64,000 nt of DNA from Bostrychus sinensis (taxonomy: Eukaryota > Chordata > Actinopteri > Gobiiformes > Eleotridae), in contig CM036243.1 of assembly GCA_020698575.1 (NCBI GenBank), forward strand, positions 34,623,903-34,687,902. Reading direction: 5' to 3'. A program made the position numbers and the translations under genes. The notes under the pieces were generated by a model, which was not told the DNA's origin, searched no databases, and was given only the letters and a program-made list of their open reading frames with translations. Shown one piece after another: positions 43,892 through 56,900 of this stretch. How positions within the stretch are numbered: position 1 is the first letter of the stretch; every line of letters starts with the position of its first letter.

Positions 43892-44727
43892 AAGCTGGGG
43901 ACACACAAGTTGACTCACAATTCTCGCTCTGCTTTTTCCATTCTGCGTATTCTGCCATTTAGAGAAATAAAGCCACCGCTAGCTTGTTGTTTGGCTCTAA
44001 CCGCGATGTGCCGTTGTCGCGAGACTCCCTGACACTGGGTTGGTGAAACTCACTCTTGCAAGTGTAATTTTCAGGACAGAGGCGGCACTTTAACATGAGG
44101 AAACTGTCATCTGCACAAGCTAAGGTAAGCTAACTTTAGCGATATTACTGCGTAGCAACTTTTTAAATAATTTATTCATTTTTACACCACGAAAAAAGTA
44201 AAAATAGCATCGTGGGGGACACTAAAAACAAGGTATTTTACCTGGGCGTGGTTTAGCGAGGACGTCGCTCATGGTGCACGTCCGCGACTCATGTAGCTTT
44301 TATGCTAATTTTGATGACAAATATGAGACTTTTTGTCAGACTGGTTGCAATAGGGTTGGGATTAGATTATTTTATGTTATTAGTACAAGTATGTGACAGT
44401 AAAATAACATTTGTCACATTTTTCCTTTTATTCTGTGCTGATAACACAACAATAAACCAACCTTAGCCTTAACCCTTAATCTGTTACCCAACAATTGATT
44501 TAACGGTCACCGAAACGAGACGCACATGCTCTGAGTGTGATGTATGATGTTAGTGCCTGCTTTTTGGTTCGTCCCATAGTTTCGCAGTCCCGCTGTTCGC
44601 CTCCTGACACTCGTAAAACATTTATTCTTCCACAGCCACTGGCGCAGTTGATAAATGTCTTTGCCCATTCTTTCAGGAATCAGAATAAAATCTGCTGAAA
44701 CCAGACTGTTAGCGTGTCCCCAGCTTC
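43892..44727. mobile_element. Inverted-repeat element, AAGCTGGGGACAC ends
   Basis: Left AAGCTGGGGACACACAAG and right CGTGTCCCCAGCTT are inverted over about 13 bases. A central part (GAAATAAAGCCACCGCTAGC) resembles 40110-40135. No coding sequence is recognised. It lies just 3' of the Ig gene. Confidence 0.55.
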
Positions 44728-44961
44728 AAACTCACAGACCAATAACTCTGTCAGTCTATAAGTAGTGACGCCAATATTTAAACTTTCAGAGATAAAAGCA
44801 CATATATCCATTTGAGCCACCAAGGAACGCAGCATCAGCTTTCTTTATAACCCTTGATAAAAAATAAAAACACAACAAACTAAATCCAACGTCCCTCTTT
44901 CCAGTCCGCTCCAGGTTAAAAGACTTATACACTGGTAGATAATAGATAAACAAACAGAGGT

Positions 44962-47900
44962 CTACAGGAAGTTTGCAGAGTTTTTGTCGATGTTAAAGGT
45001 GGCAGCAGTGTCTGAGGAGTCTGTGGTCAAAGAAGGGGCTGGAGCTGAGGCCGGGGCAGAGGCTGGATCTCCCTAAACATGGACAGAGAGGGTTAGAAGA
45101 GTCTCTTATACAGTTGCAGAAATATTCAATCAGACAAAAAGATCCTGGGACGACCTGGAGTAGCCTTCTCAGTTTCCGTATTTAAATCCGACTGAAAATC
45201 TTTGGTGGGATTTAGAGAAGGCATCACTGAGCTGGAGGCTTTTGCAGGTGAAAAATGGGCAAAGAGTCCAGTCGAGAGCAATCATTAGGAATAAACTACA
45301 GAGCAATGTGACGACTAAAAATACAAAACAATAAGTCACACATTTGCTGGTGTTTTGTTGTCCAAAACCACTCTGTGTAAGAACTTTCTTCGGATCCAAA
45401 AGTTCACAATTTCTTATGAAAGTATTGTTTGCAAAAAAGATTAAAATACTACTACATGTACTCAGAGCTGTTACTAGACACCATAGGGCCATAGGCGAGA
45501 CGGACAACTGAGGCCCCATAGGCTCCAATTTTTTGTAAATCCAACTTTAAAGCAAAAACACGGCAACAAGGGGCATTTGAAATGTTATATATCTAAGCAT
45601 AAAGCTCTCATTTCCTGGATCGTGGCCATCCATATGACAGAAAGGTGAATGTAGGACAAAATAAGGCAGAGGTGTCTAGAGCAGGGGTGTCCAAACTATG
45701 GCCCGGGGGCCAAATGCGGCCCGCAGACGATTTTTTATTGGCCCTCGGACTTCATTCACAATTGGCCCAAATTGCCACAGGTAGCAGTTTACTGCAAGGT
45801 TTGAAATGCAGGTAAAAAAATTTATTTGTGTGAGATGTACCTGGCATTAAGAAAGAAAAAATAGAAATTAATGGTTGGTGGCGCCAAAAAAAAGTGACAT
45901 CTTTTGTGGTGATGCAAAATATGACGCCTCGACTGAGTGGCCCTCCTGCACATATGTTTTTCAGTGTGTGGCCCTCAAGGAAAAAAGTTTGGACACCCCT
46001 GGTCTAGAGGAATATACTAAACTACTACTTGAACACTATAAACACTACAAAAATGCTACGCTATGCTATGCAATGCTAATTTTTACCTGATTTCAGTCCT
46101 GAATTATTGGTAACTGGTATCAAGAGTATGGTTAAAAATAAAGGTACGCTTGGTTAGTATTTGCAACAAAGAGAGAACAGTCTTTGGCACTACCACGAGT
46201 ATTAATAGCGGGGCTCTCATGTTGCGTGACTGAAAAGGGGCCTCCGACTTGCTATGACAGAGAGTTAGGCCTAATTTTCGTCCAATAATAGGACATCTTC
46301 TTTCAGCGAGGCGTGGCATGTGAGAGAAGTGAAATGCATGTGTCTAACGCCGTGAGACTTGAGAGCCCTGTTTTTGTTTCTTTATACTGTTAGATTAGAA
46401 CTATTACATTTTGGTCTGTTACTATCAAAACAAACAGTGTGATGTGTTAAACCTGCGGAGGATGAGCGAGCAGAGGGTCAGCGGGAGACGGCGCCATGTT
46501 CTCCATTTTAATCTCTTCCTTTGGAGGAGGTTCGCTGTACATGACTGGAGCTGGACCATAGCCCTAACAACACACAGGGAAAGCATGTTTCCAGTTAAAA
46601 GCTGTTGAATCACTGAAACGTAAAAGAAATAGTAGCAGTAGTAGTTAATAACAGTATCAGTAAAGACAGAAATCGTTGTATACATGGTAAAGTATATAGC
46701 ACAATGTTAGTGTAGTAATAGTACTATTGATATTGTAGTAGTTAAACTTGTAATTGGTGCTATTTGTTGGCAGAAGTAGTCATAATAGCCATAGTATTAG
46801 CAATAGTTGTTCTACTACTAGTACAGTAGTTGTAGTACTAGTAGCAGCAATAGCAGTACTAGTGCTAATTGTAGTTCATTTATTAATTTAACTTCTTCTA
46901 CTTTTGCGCATTAGGGGTCTCAGCTGACTTGAGCCTATCCCAGCAACTATGGGCCTTAGGCGGAGTACACCCTGGACAGGAGCCCAGTAATCACAGCACT
47001 GACAGAGACACACACAGACAACAACAACAACAACACAGGGAGAGACTGTGTGACAGGCAGCCCTGAATATCATCTCCTCATCTCTCTCCCTGCATTCAGC
47101 ATCCCGTGTTCAGCATCCCGTGTTCAGCATCCCGTGTTCAGCATCCCGTGTCCCTCATTATCCCTTCATCTTCTCCAGTCCATCCTCCAATAATAAATAT
47201 TTAAAATCTACCCCATTGTTGTGGCGTAGTCCTTGCTGGATTATACTCCTACTCAAGTCAGTTTTCAAGTCAGTTTTCAAGTAAGTTTTCAAGTAAGTTT
47301 TCAAGTCAGTTTTCAAGTCAGTTTTCAAGTAAGTTTTCAAGTAAGTTTTCAAGTCAGTTTTCAAGTCAGTTTTCAAGTCAGTTTCATTGACTACTTCATC
47401 CACATTTGAACATAGGACATTGCATAATTCTTGTTCTCTCTGTATATTTACTCACAACTAAAAACAAAAATATCTGACCAAAAAAATCACCAATATTTTC
47501 CAAAGTCCACTTCAGAAAATTAAAAACTTTAGTTCTGTTTTGTTCTAACAATGTGCTCCTGTCCCTGTCCACAGAAGGTTAAAGGTGACTCTCTGAAAAT
47601 AGCCAGCATTCCTCAGAGAGCCCGGGTCGTACCATAGGAGCGGTGGGTCCGGGGGGGTACGAGGGGTAGGGTCCCGCCGCAGGAGGTGGACCGTTCCACT
47701 GGGGAGCTCCTGCAGGGGGGTACATCGGGTTCTGGGGAGGGTACGCCGGGTTAAAGCCCTGTGCAGGAGAGGAGAGAGTTAGAAACAAGAGAAGATAATA
47801 GGTTTTGGTGGTAATGGTTGGCATTGGCGGGACACTGACTGGAGAAGGTGCAGGGCCGTTCCATTGTCCCGGACCAGGAGCAGGAGGAGGAGGGTGGACT

Positions 47901-50900
47901 GTAGGACCCTAAACAAAGAAAGCTGACAGTGAGTATCCCAGTTAGGAGGCAAAACCAAAATACTACAGTTTTCGGGTTATGGGTTGCCAGATCTGACTGA
48001 CAGTTTCCAGCCCAAATATAACGTAAAACCCGCCAAACGCAATAAAAACCCGCCCAAATCACAACCATTCTACAGTCTTAATGTTAAAACTGTAATACAT
48101 ATGAAATAGCATATTTTGAGCACACAAAACTTCACAACTGCCAATGGAAAAAGTAATAAACAGTCTCCACAATGAGTGTAATCAGAAAAACAAATAGCTC
48201 TCTCACGGGGCTGCAGTGTTTACTTTTTTCAACCAATCAGAGGTCCATAATTAGACATGTGATTGACAACTAATGACACTAATATTACTACTTCTATTTT
48301 ACAAATTAATTTTATTCATCAATAACCAGCAAATATATACAATTATTGATCAGGAAATTTTAAAATATTATTAAAATAAGTTTTTTACATTTTCAAAATC
48401 CCGCCCCATAAGTCTAAAAATAGCCCAAATATTATACACCCGCCCAACGCTATTTTTTTCCGCCGACAGAGAGCAAAAGTAGCCCAATCCGCCCAATCTG
48501 GCAACACTGCATTTAAAGTATCCCAGATTCGACACACACTGCTCGCTCTGTTCAATGGCAAAGTTGCTTTTTTCACCAACAGACAGACAAAAGTACCCAA
48601 ATAAACAGGCCCAGACTCAGAAACTCAGGACTTAGCAGTATTTTGCCCAAAGTTCCAGCCATCCTTGTGGTATAAGCCATGTCTGCGCACTATGTTTACT
48701 GCAGTTTGAGGTGATATGAATTACGGCTGGGACGATACGCTTTTGTCGCGATACGATACTACCACAATACTTTGGTGGTTGTACAATTAGTATTTCTGAT
48801 ATATTTCTGAAGTATTGAAATTCCATATTAACAATTACTGTGGTATTTTCTCCTTACATGTAAAATTAAGTTGAGTCGATCTATGGAATTAACATGATTT
48901 AATATTTCTGTATTGCAATGGCAGTGGAGTGAAAATAAGTGATTTTAATGTAAGTCAATGGGACCAAAAAGGGTTTTAAGAGAAAGAGAGTGAGTTTTTA
49001 TCTGGACAGTAGAGACATCTTTGTGAAACATCATCACCCTAGCATAAGAAATCACAAAATGAGAGCAAAAAATACATTTGAAAAACCCTAAGGGTGCCAG
49101 GAGAGCTGAGGGTTAAGTATTTAGAAATACTTTTTTGTCACAGAATTTAAAGGTTCCCTATTTTGCTAAATCAACTTATGTGATTTTTGTGAGTTTAGCT
49201 ATGTTATAATGTTGTTTCCTACTCAAAAAACAGACCTGAATCTGAAAACGCTCGGTCTAACGGCTCTACATAGACACATGAAACCAGGAAGTGCTCCTGC
49301 GCGTTTCTAAAGCTCAAAAAAAGTAATAGTTCTTACATGTATGGTTATAGTGGCCTTTATCTATAAAAACACAAGCCTCACCATTAACTTGCATTAGTTT
49401 ACATCATCAGAGGAGATCCTCTTGCGCCGTGGCAAAAAAACAAACACTTTTATGTCTGTGACTCATGACCACAGCATTAATTTAATTTCTGAAACTTGAA
49501 AAATCAGAAATAAATTTGCAACTTTGCCTTTGTGAAGATCATTTTTTGATTAAAAATAAACTGTAATATAGTCATGAGTTCGCCCACAGCTGATTAGCCT
49601 ATTTTTTTAAAAAGTGTAGGGGAAAAAAGAATGGGAATTTAACATCCGGCACTGAGGTGGGGCAGACACTGTTGAGCTCCTTATGAATAAAAGACTGTGA
49701 GAGTGCAGGTACATCTTATATCCCCAAAAACTGATTACACAGAAAGGAATAAAATCAAGTAAGTTCTCACCATGTTGGGGCTTGGTGGTGGGTAATATCC
49801 CTGTAAAAATAACAATATTATATCAACACAATAATAAATAAAACAGAGCAGAGGTGTTTTGTAAAGGTTTTGGATGTTCTTACTCCTGGTTGGGGCTGGG
49901 TGTAGGGGGGGCAGGGTCCCGTCGGTCCACAGGGAGGAGTGACCACTGCAGTAGGAGAGGCCTGGGAAACACAAGATACATCATTTATAAAGTTTAAACA
50001 TCAGGGCCTCTGTCCAGTCGTCAGTCCTTTAGGAATAAACCAGGACTAAGGGATGATTATAGAGAGGGATGGGACACTAAATGTCGTAATGTAAGGGGCA
50101 CAAAGAAACTGTGAGGTGAATATTTAATTAAAATAAATAAAAAAGAGAAAAAAAAAAAACAGTAAATGCATAAAACCAAAGTGGTTCTCAGATTGATTCG
50201 GCTTAGGTCACCCTCATGAGGTGACTGTCCCGTTCATTTTCAGTTGAAACCGAACGTCGTACCCCAGTGTCTAACATGTAATAAAGTTAAATATCTGTGT
50301 ACCTGGTGCGTCTGAGCGGTGGTGGATTTGCTCTTGAAGATCTTCTTCCTGCAGCAGCAGCAGATCCCGGCTGGGATCCCCAGGAGGAGCAGCAGAGCCA
50401 GGAGCGGGTTTCCCTCTGTGGTCTCATGGCGGTCTGCACAGAATATAACATATACAAAAGATATATACAAAGAGTATATACAAAATAGGGCTGTCAATGT
50501 TAACGTGTTAACGCATGCGATTAATCAAGAAAAATTAACAAGTTAAGTTAAGTTTAGAATAAATCTGGACCAGATCTAAACCAGTTCTAAACAAGAACTA
50601 AGCGAGTTCTATACCAGGAATAAACTAGGTCGTTGCAGGACTAGCCACGACAATAACAGGACAAAAATAAACCCGCTCTTGAACTGGAGAAGACTGAGTA
50701 CCACCAGAGGAAGCCTTCGTACCACAGTTTGAGAACCACTGGTCTAATCTTAAAATAAAGGTCTTAATTCCTAAATTAATTACTTTTTAGGAGGACTTTT
50801 TAACATGAAGACAAGAAAACAGGTCACAGGATCGGGGACAAAAATAGCCCTCAGTCCACCTGGGTCAAACACCTGTCACCTGTCAATCACCACAGACCTC

Positions 50901-53900
50901 CAAATACTTCATACTGCAGCAGCTGAGGCACCGTTAGCACTGGTCTGATGTAATAATAAACATCTGGGCAGCACAGAGAGATGAGATGACAATATGAACT
51001 TAATCAGTATAAAAAACAGCCAAAACCAGAACTAAACCCGGACTAAACCAGGACTAATCCACATCTACTGTGAGATGAGATGACAATATCAGCTCTGACT
51101 AAATCCTGACGCAACCCTCTGCATCTAATCTGGGCTTGGGATTGTATTTTACGAGCCCAGCCAGTCTGACCCAATCACTCACTGCCATATGAAATGGGTC
51201 TGGAATTCCTTCTCTTCAAAGCTATTTCCACAGCTGTATCCTGTCAGACAACTTAGAGGATGGGGTTAAAGATGAAGGCAGAGGATTCTGTGTTTTCCTC
51301 TGAAGGGGACGGACCACTCACCGGTCAGATCCATCGTGGTCACAGACACCAAACGATCTTTTCTGTCTTTGAGTTGATATTGCCCCACATCGCTGACGTT
51401 TACTCCAATTATCTCAATGTATCTAGAACGCATCTTCACTCTGTCGAAGTAATCTGGCAGAAACTGGGACACGGTGGTGCCATCTCGCACCTAAATAGGA
51501 AAAATATATCAATTAGTTATTCCCAAAATGGAAGATAATTATTCCCCATGTGACCTTTCAGTTCTTCTCAGCGCTTATTTTACCCACTGTATGTTGTTGT
51601 TGAGGTGCGGTGTACGGTGGCCCTGAAGGGCAACTCACATCAACAACAGCAAAAACACAAAGACAAACTGAAACATGCACACAAATTAAGAAAACATGCA
51701 TATAAATTTGGAAACACTACAGCAAATTTCAAACGAGTTTTCAAATGTGTGTACATGTTTCAGTTTTTGTGTGCGTATTTCCAAATATGTGCACTTGTTT
51801 CCAACTTTGTGTGCATATTTCCATTTTTGTTTGCGTGAGTTCAAATTTTTGTGCGGGTTTCCAAATATGTGTGTGTTTTCAAAATGTGTTTTTTTCAAAT
51901 ATGTGTGCGTGTTTTCAAATTTGTGCATGGGTTTCTGAATTTACGTGTTTCTAAATATGTGTGTTTTCAAATTTGTGTTTGTATTTCAGTTTTTGTTTGC
52001 ATAATTTCAAAGTTGTGTCTGTGTTTCAGTTTTTGTTTGTGTGTTTTTTATTTTGTTGGTGAGACTTGCCCTTCAGGGTTTGGGACAGACAAAATAAAAT
52101 CGAATAGCAGTGTTTTGTCTCTTACCAGCGTGACATTAGCGCGCTCTCCAGTGAAGGTCAGAGTGGCGTCCTGCTGGACAATGCCCTCCAGTGACACAGA
52201 CAGAGTCTCTCCTGGGACACGCTTGATGTAGTTGGTCTTTGCTGCAATCGATGGGAGCATACAACATGATAATCGGCCATAGCACAACATCTTACTACAT
52301 AAATATGAATAAATATTTGTGGCATAGACTAACCAGACACGGCCACTTTGAGCGTGGATATCTCTTTGTTCCAAAAGTCCTTCTGGATATAAGTCCCCTG
52401 GTCGTCGTAGGTCACCTGTTCAGAAAACACAGACACACAGATGATCAACAATGAAAGCATGTGTGTGAATAAAAACATCACTCTCCTGGAGCTACTTGGA
52501 GCCTGAGGCGGGGTACAAGCCTGACAGTGACCAGTTAGTCGTAGGGATGAGAGTCAGAAGACACGCACGTTAGTCCTGGTTTGGACCTGGCTTAGTCCTG
52601 GTTTAATCATAATTTACATTTGGTTTTAGGCAGGGTTAAGTCCTGGTTTAGTATTAGTTTAGTCCTGGTTTGATCTGGTTTAGACTTGGTTTAGACCTGG
52701 TTTAGTTCTGGTTTAAACCTAGTTTATACCTGGTTTAGTCCTGGTTTAATTCTGGTTTAGATCTGGTTTTAGACCTGGATTAGATCTGGTTTAGTCCTGG
52801 TTTAGTCCTGGTTTAGTTCAGGTTTAGATCTGGTTTTAGACCTGGTTTAGACCTGGTTTAGTTCTGGTTTTAAAGGTGGTTTATTTCTTGTTGAGTTCTG
52901 GTTTAGACCTGGTTTAGTCCTTGTTTAGTTCTGGTTTAGATCTGGTTTTAGACCTGGTTTAGATCTGGTTTAGTCCTGGTTTAGTCCTGGTTTAGTTCTG
53001 GTTTTAGAGGTGGTTTATTTCTTGTTGAGTCCTGGTTTAAACCTGGTTTAGTCCTGGTTTAGTTCTGGTTTAGATCTGGTTTTAGACCTGGTTTAGACCT
53101 GGTTTAGTCCTTGTTTAGTTCTGGTTTAGTTCAGGTTTAGATCTGGTTTTAGGCCTGGTTTAGACCTGGTTTAGTCCTGGTTTAGTTCTGGTTTTAGAGG
53201 TGATTTATTTCTTGTTGAGTCCTGGTTTAGACCTGGTTTAGTCCTTGTTTTGTCCTTCTTTAGTGTCCCATACCTTGCTATAGTCCTGGGTTAGTCCTTG
53301 CTTAGGTTATTTATTATTTAGTCTCTGAAAGCCAAATATATAAATGATAATATAACTCCACGTACCCCCTGCAGTGTGCTCGCGTACCACTAGGGGTCCC
53401 TGTACCTCTGGTTTACAGGACTGAGCACATTACCACAGTGGCAATAAACAAAGTTATGCATTTGATCTAAGGTCCAGTGACTCTCACCTGTTCAATGTAC
53501 AAGCGCCGGTCGCTGTTTGATCCAGACACTTGACCCCTCTTAGGCTTACTAGAATAACGTAGAAACATTTAGGAAGCATTGAGAGTGTCTATAAGATACT
53601 ATGTGATGGTAACTTCCCTACAGTAGTTTGGAGAAGCAGACAGGAGCACTGAGCTTTATTGTATGTACTTCATGTCTGTCAATTTGAGGTTGACCGATAC
53701 ATTTTTAGATTCTTGCACTTTTTTGACAATTTTTGGTCAGGCACATGTCTGGGCGAACATGTGACTGAAGGACCCCAGCTTCCCCAACCATCTTGTAGCA
53801 GTTTGGGCTCTTACACTGCAGTTCTTAGGAAACATCAAAAACTGCTTTATCTCAGCCTGAAAAGCTCAAAAAGGCAATAAAAAGATTTTGCTAATTTCTC

Positions 53901-56900
53901 TGGAATAGAACCTTGTAGAACAAAAAAAATCCAAATCCCCAGCTCTACCTTTCCTCTGCTCATCTTTAACTGTTCTCACTGTCCAATTCTAACACATTTG
54001 TTTTTTAAGCATTACTACTACAACATCGGCCCTACATATTGGTCCCAAAAATTGGCGGTGTTTATCGGCCATCGGGTTCTCCAAAATTTAAAAATGGGTG
54101 TCAGCATCGGCCACAGAAAAACCCACATCTGTCGACCTCTACAGTCAATGGGGCTTTTAAAAACATACTTTCAGAACAACTAACTTCAGCTTCTACAATT
54201 TAGATGACAACACGTTTTGTCGAATCTGCAAAGGTTTGATTGCAGTTTGACCTTTCATTTACACAAAGAAGGGGGTTTCCGTTTTTTTCCGAATCCGCAA
54301 AGGTTTGAAAACTCTGGAGAAGGCGTTTTGGGCTCACAGCAGGGAGCCGCTTGGAGCTGCTCTGCTCTTGAGTAAACTGTGAAAACACCGTCCTCACTGA
54401 AAACAATGACGTAACAGCCCCAATCCGAACAGTAAGTGGCTGTCTGCCCGCTGTAAGTCAGCTGACCCACGAGCGCAAGATATGAGCCTTTTATATCTTT
54501 CATTATATTTATATTTAGTCCAGTAACCGTCAGTAATATCTGTGTAAGTACTGACTTTTAGGAGACACTTGGCTCCAGAAACCACAAGTTCCTAATGTAG
54601 ATGGAAAGTTACAGACTGGAGCTAGCATTTCCTCTGCTGTTTATTCTCTGTGTGGTTTAGAGCATTTGCGTGGCGCCTTTTGCTGGACAAACACAGCTAC
54701 TACAGTTTACAGTCAGCGTTTTTGTGTAAATGCGAATTGTGGGCAGCAGGACTGTTGCGTTTTCGTGTAAACAGGCCCTTAAACTGCTCCATTGTAGTAA
54801 TATTAGTAAAAGTGTCAAAACAACCCCACTTCTCCCCAGTGCGGGGGACAATATCGGACTAAATATGGTCCTGATTTACAGCAGTGCATTGCTTTAGTCT
54901 CTATGCTACCGCTCCTATCTGCTTCTCCAAAACTGTGAATGTTCTGAATGGCTGTTTTCTTCTCACCTTGATCTTCCTTTCTCCCAGTAAACGAGAGTCA
55001 GTCCCGGGTCGTCCATCGGGATGAACTCCAGTTTTTCCGTGCTCTTGGGTAAATAGATCTTCAGCTGTCGACCGTGGGACAGGCGTTCGTTGGTTTCCCG
55101 AACGGTGTAGGACTCTGAGGGACAGAAGAGAGAGAGGATAAAAAGGATTATTATTATTATTATTAAACATATTCTTCGTGCACAGATACTTAAAATAAAA
55201 GACAGTATTAACAATTTTTTATTAGTAAGCAAAAAGTAAAAGCAAAGGAAGGCAGTATAACCTCAACTCTGCATATGTTGTGTCCTTTATTAGAGGTGAA
55301 GAAGTGAGAGGACGTCATGGGACAGAGCAGGGCGAGACATTCGTTTTATGTTTGGACTCTAACCCACGGGGGTGAGGCGAGCTGTATATGCCATGGCACA
55401 GGTATCAGTTTTAATAGTTGATAATGTCTGGCCATGTTTTGACAATGAGATTTAGCCAATCACATAACAGGGGGACCACTACCCTCCTACCATGTAAATA
55501 AGGATTATCCTCTTTGGTAAACATCGCACATTATCATTAATTAAAGAGGTTATTATATTATGCTTTTATTTATCTCTAGAACAGCTAGTTTTATAACCTT
55601 TAAAAACATTAAGTGACTAAAAGAAAAACATTTTCAATGCAAACTTTAATTACGGAAGTGTATTGCGTTCACCTGAAAAAAAAGTCTCTTTTAATGAGCA
55701 AAGTTAGTTCTGTTTTTATGAGAAAAGTTCTGTTTTTATGAGAAAAGTTTTGATTTTATGAGTAAAGTTAATTCTGTTTTTATGAGAGAAAAAATCTTGT
55801 TTTTACGAGTAAAATTATTGTATGTTTTTATGTGGATAATGGTCCTTATTATCCTGTTCCACTTTTGGGGGGAGAGGAATTCAAAGTCAATCGCAAAGAC
55901 CTGCGATGTCTGCGCAGAGTCGACAAACTAATGATTATACGTCAATATTACTTAACGAAAGCAGAATCTCCAGTGTCTCAAGCCTAGAGTAAAATAAAAC
56001 CGTATTAAACAAAGTAGTTGGGACATTTACGCCCTTTCTTTTAACTTTCTTCTTTTTCTTTAACTTCAATACGAGCTAAACGTTTACCTGGTTGTAGACA
56101 TGAATTTACTTTTGGCATAAAAACCCAAGTTATTTATACTCATAAAAACAGAACTTTTCTCGTAAAAACAGAACAAATTTTACTCATAAAAACAGAACTT
56201 TTCTCATAAAAACAGAACTAACTTAGCTCATTAAAACAGAAACTTTTTTTTTCTTCAGGTGAACGCAATACGCTTCCGTATTTAATGGTGTTATACAGAG
56301 AAACAGGTGAAGAGACCAGCAGAGGGCAGCTCTCGTATACTCTTTTGAACAGAATCAGAGAAAAAAAAAAGCTTTTTACTTCCTTAAACTTTTTGTAAGA
56401 TGCCTTTTTACGACCTCATGAAATATGTCTGTGAGGAATCAGTGGGAACAAAGCTGTACAATGTTTTTTTCTGGATAAATGAATGAGAGCAGACTGGATG
56501 TAGAGGGCTTGTTGTTGATTGGTCAGTGCTTCCTGGAGTGGGTGGGGTTTCGTGGAACCGAGCGTTTTGAGGCCTCAGAAACTCCAGCACCAGAGAATAC
56601 AGGATTACTCAAATAGGCGTGAATGAAACGAAACACAGCTGCAGGTCTGTTTTTGATGAGGGAACAGTATAACATGGGAGAAAGCTCAGAAAAGTCAATT
56701 TTGCATAAATTATCACTTTTAAACAATCAGCACTGGCAACATCTGCTTACACAGAACAACAAACTCATCTTTAACTCAAATTTTGCCCATATAAAGTAGC
56801 AGATCTTTTTATGGCAAATTATACACTAATTATTCAGTGTTATTATGTCATGTTTTATTTGACAGGTTGCTAAATGCTGCATTTGGAAAGTTCTTTCTAT

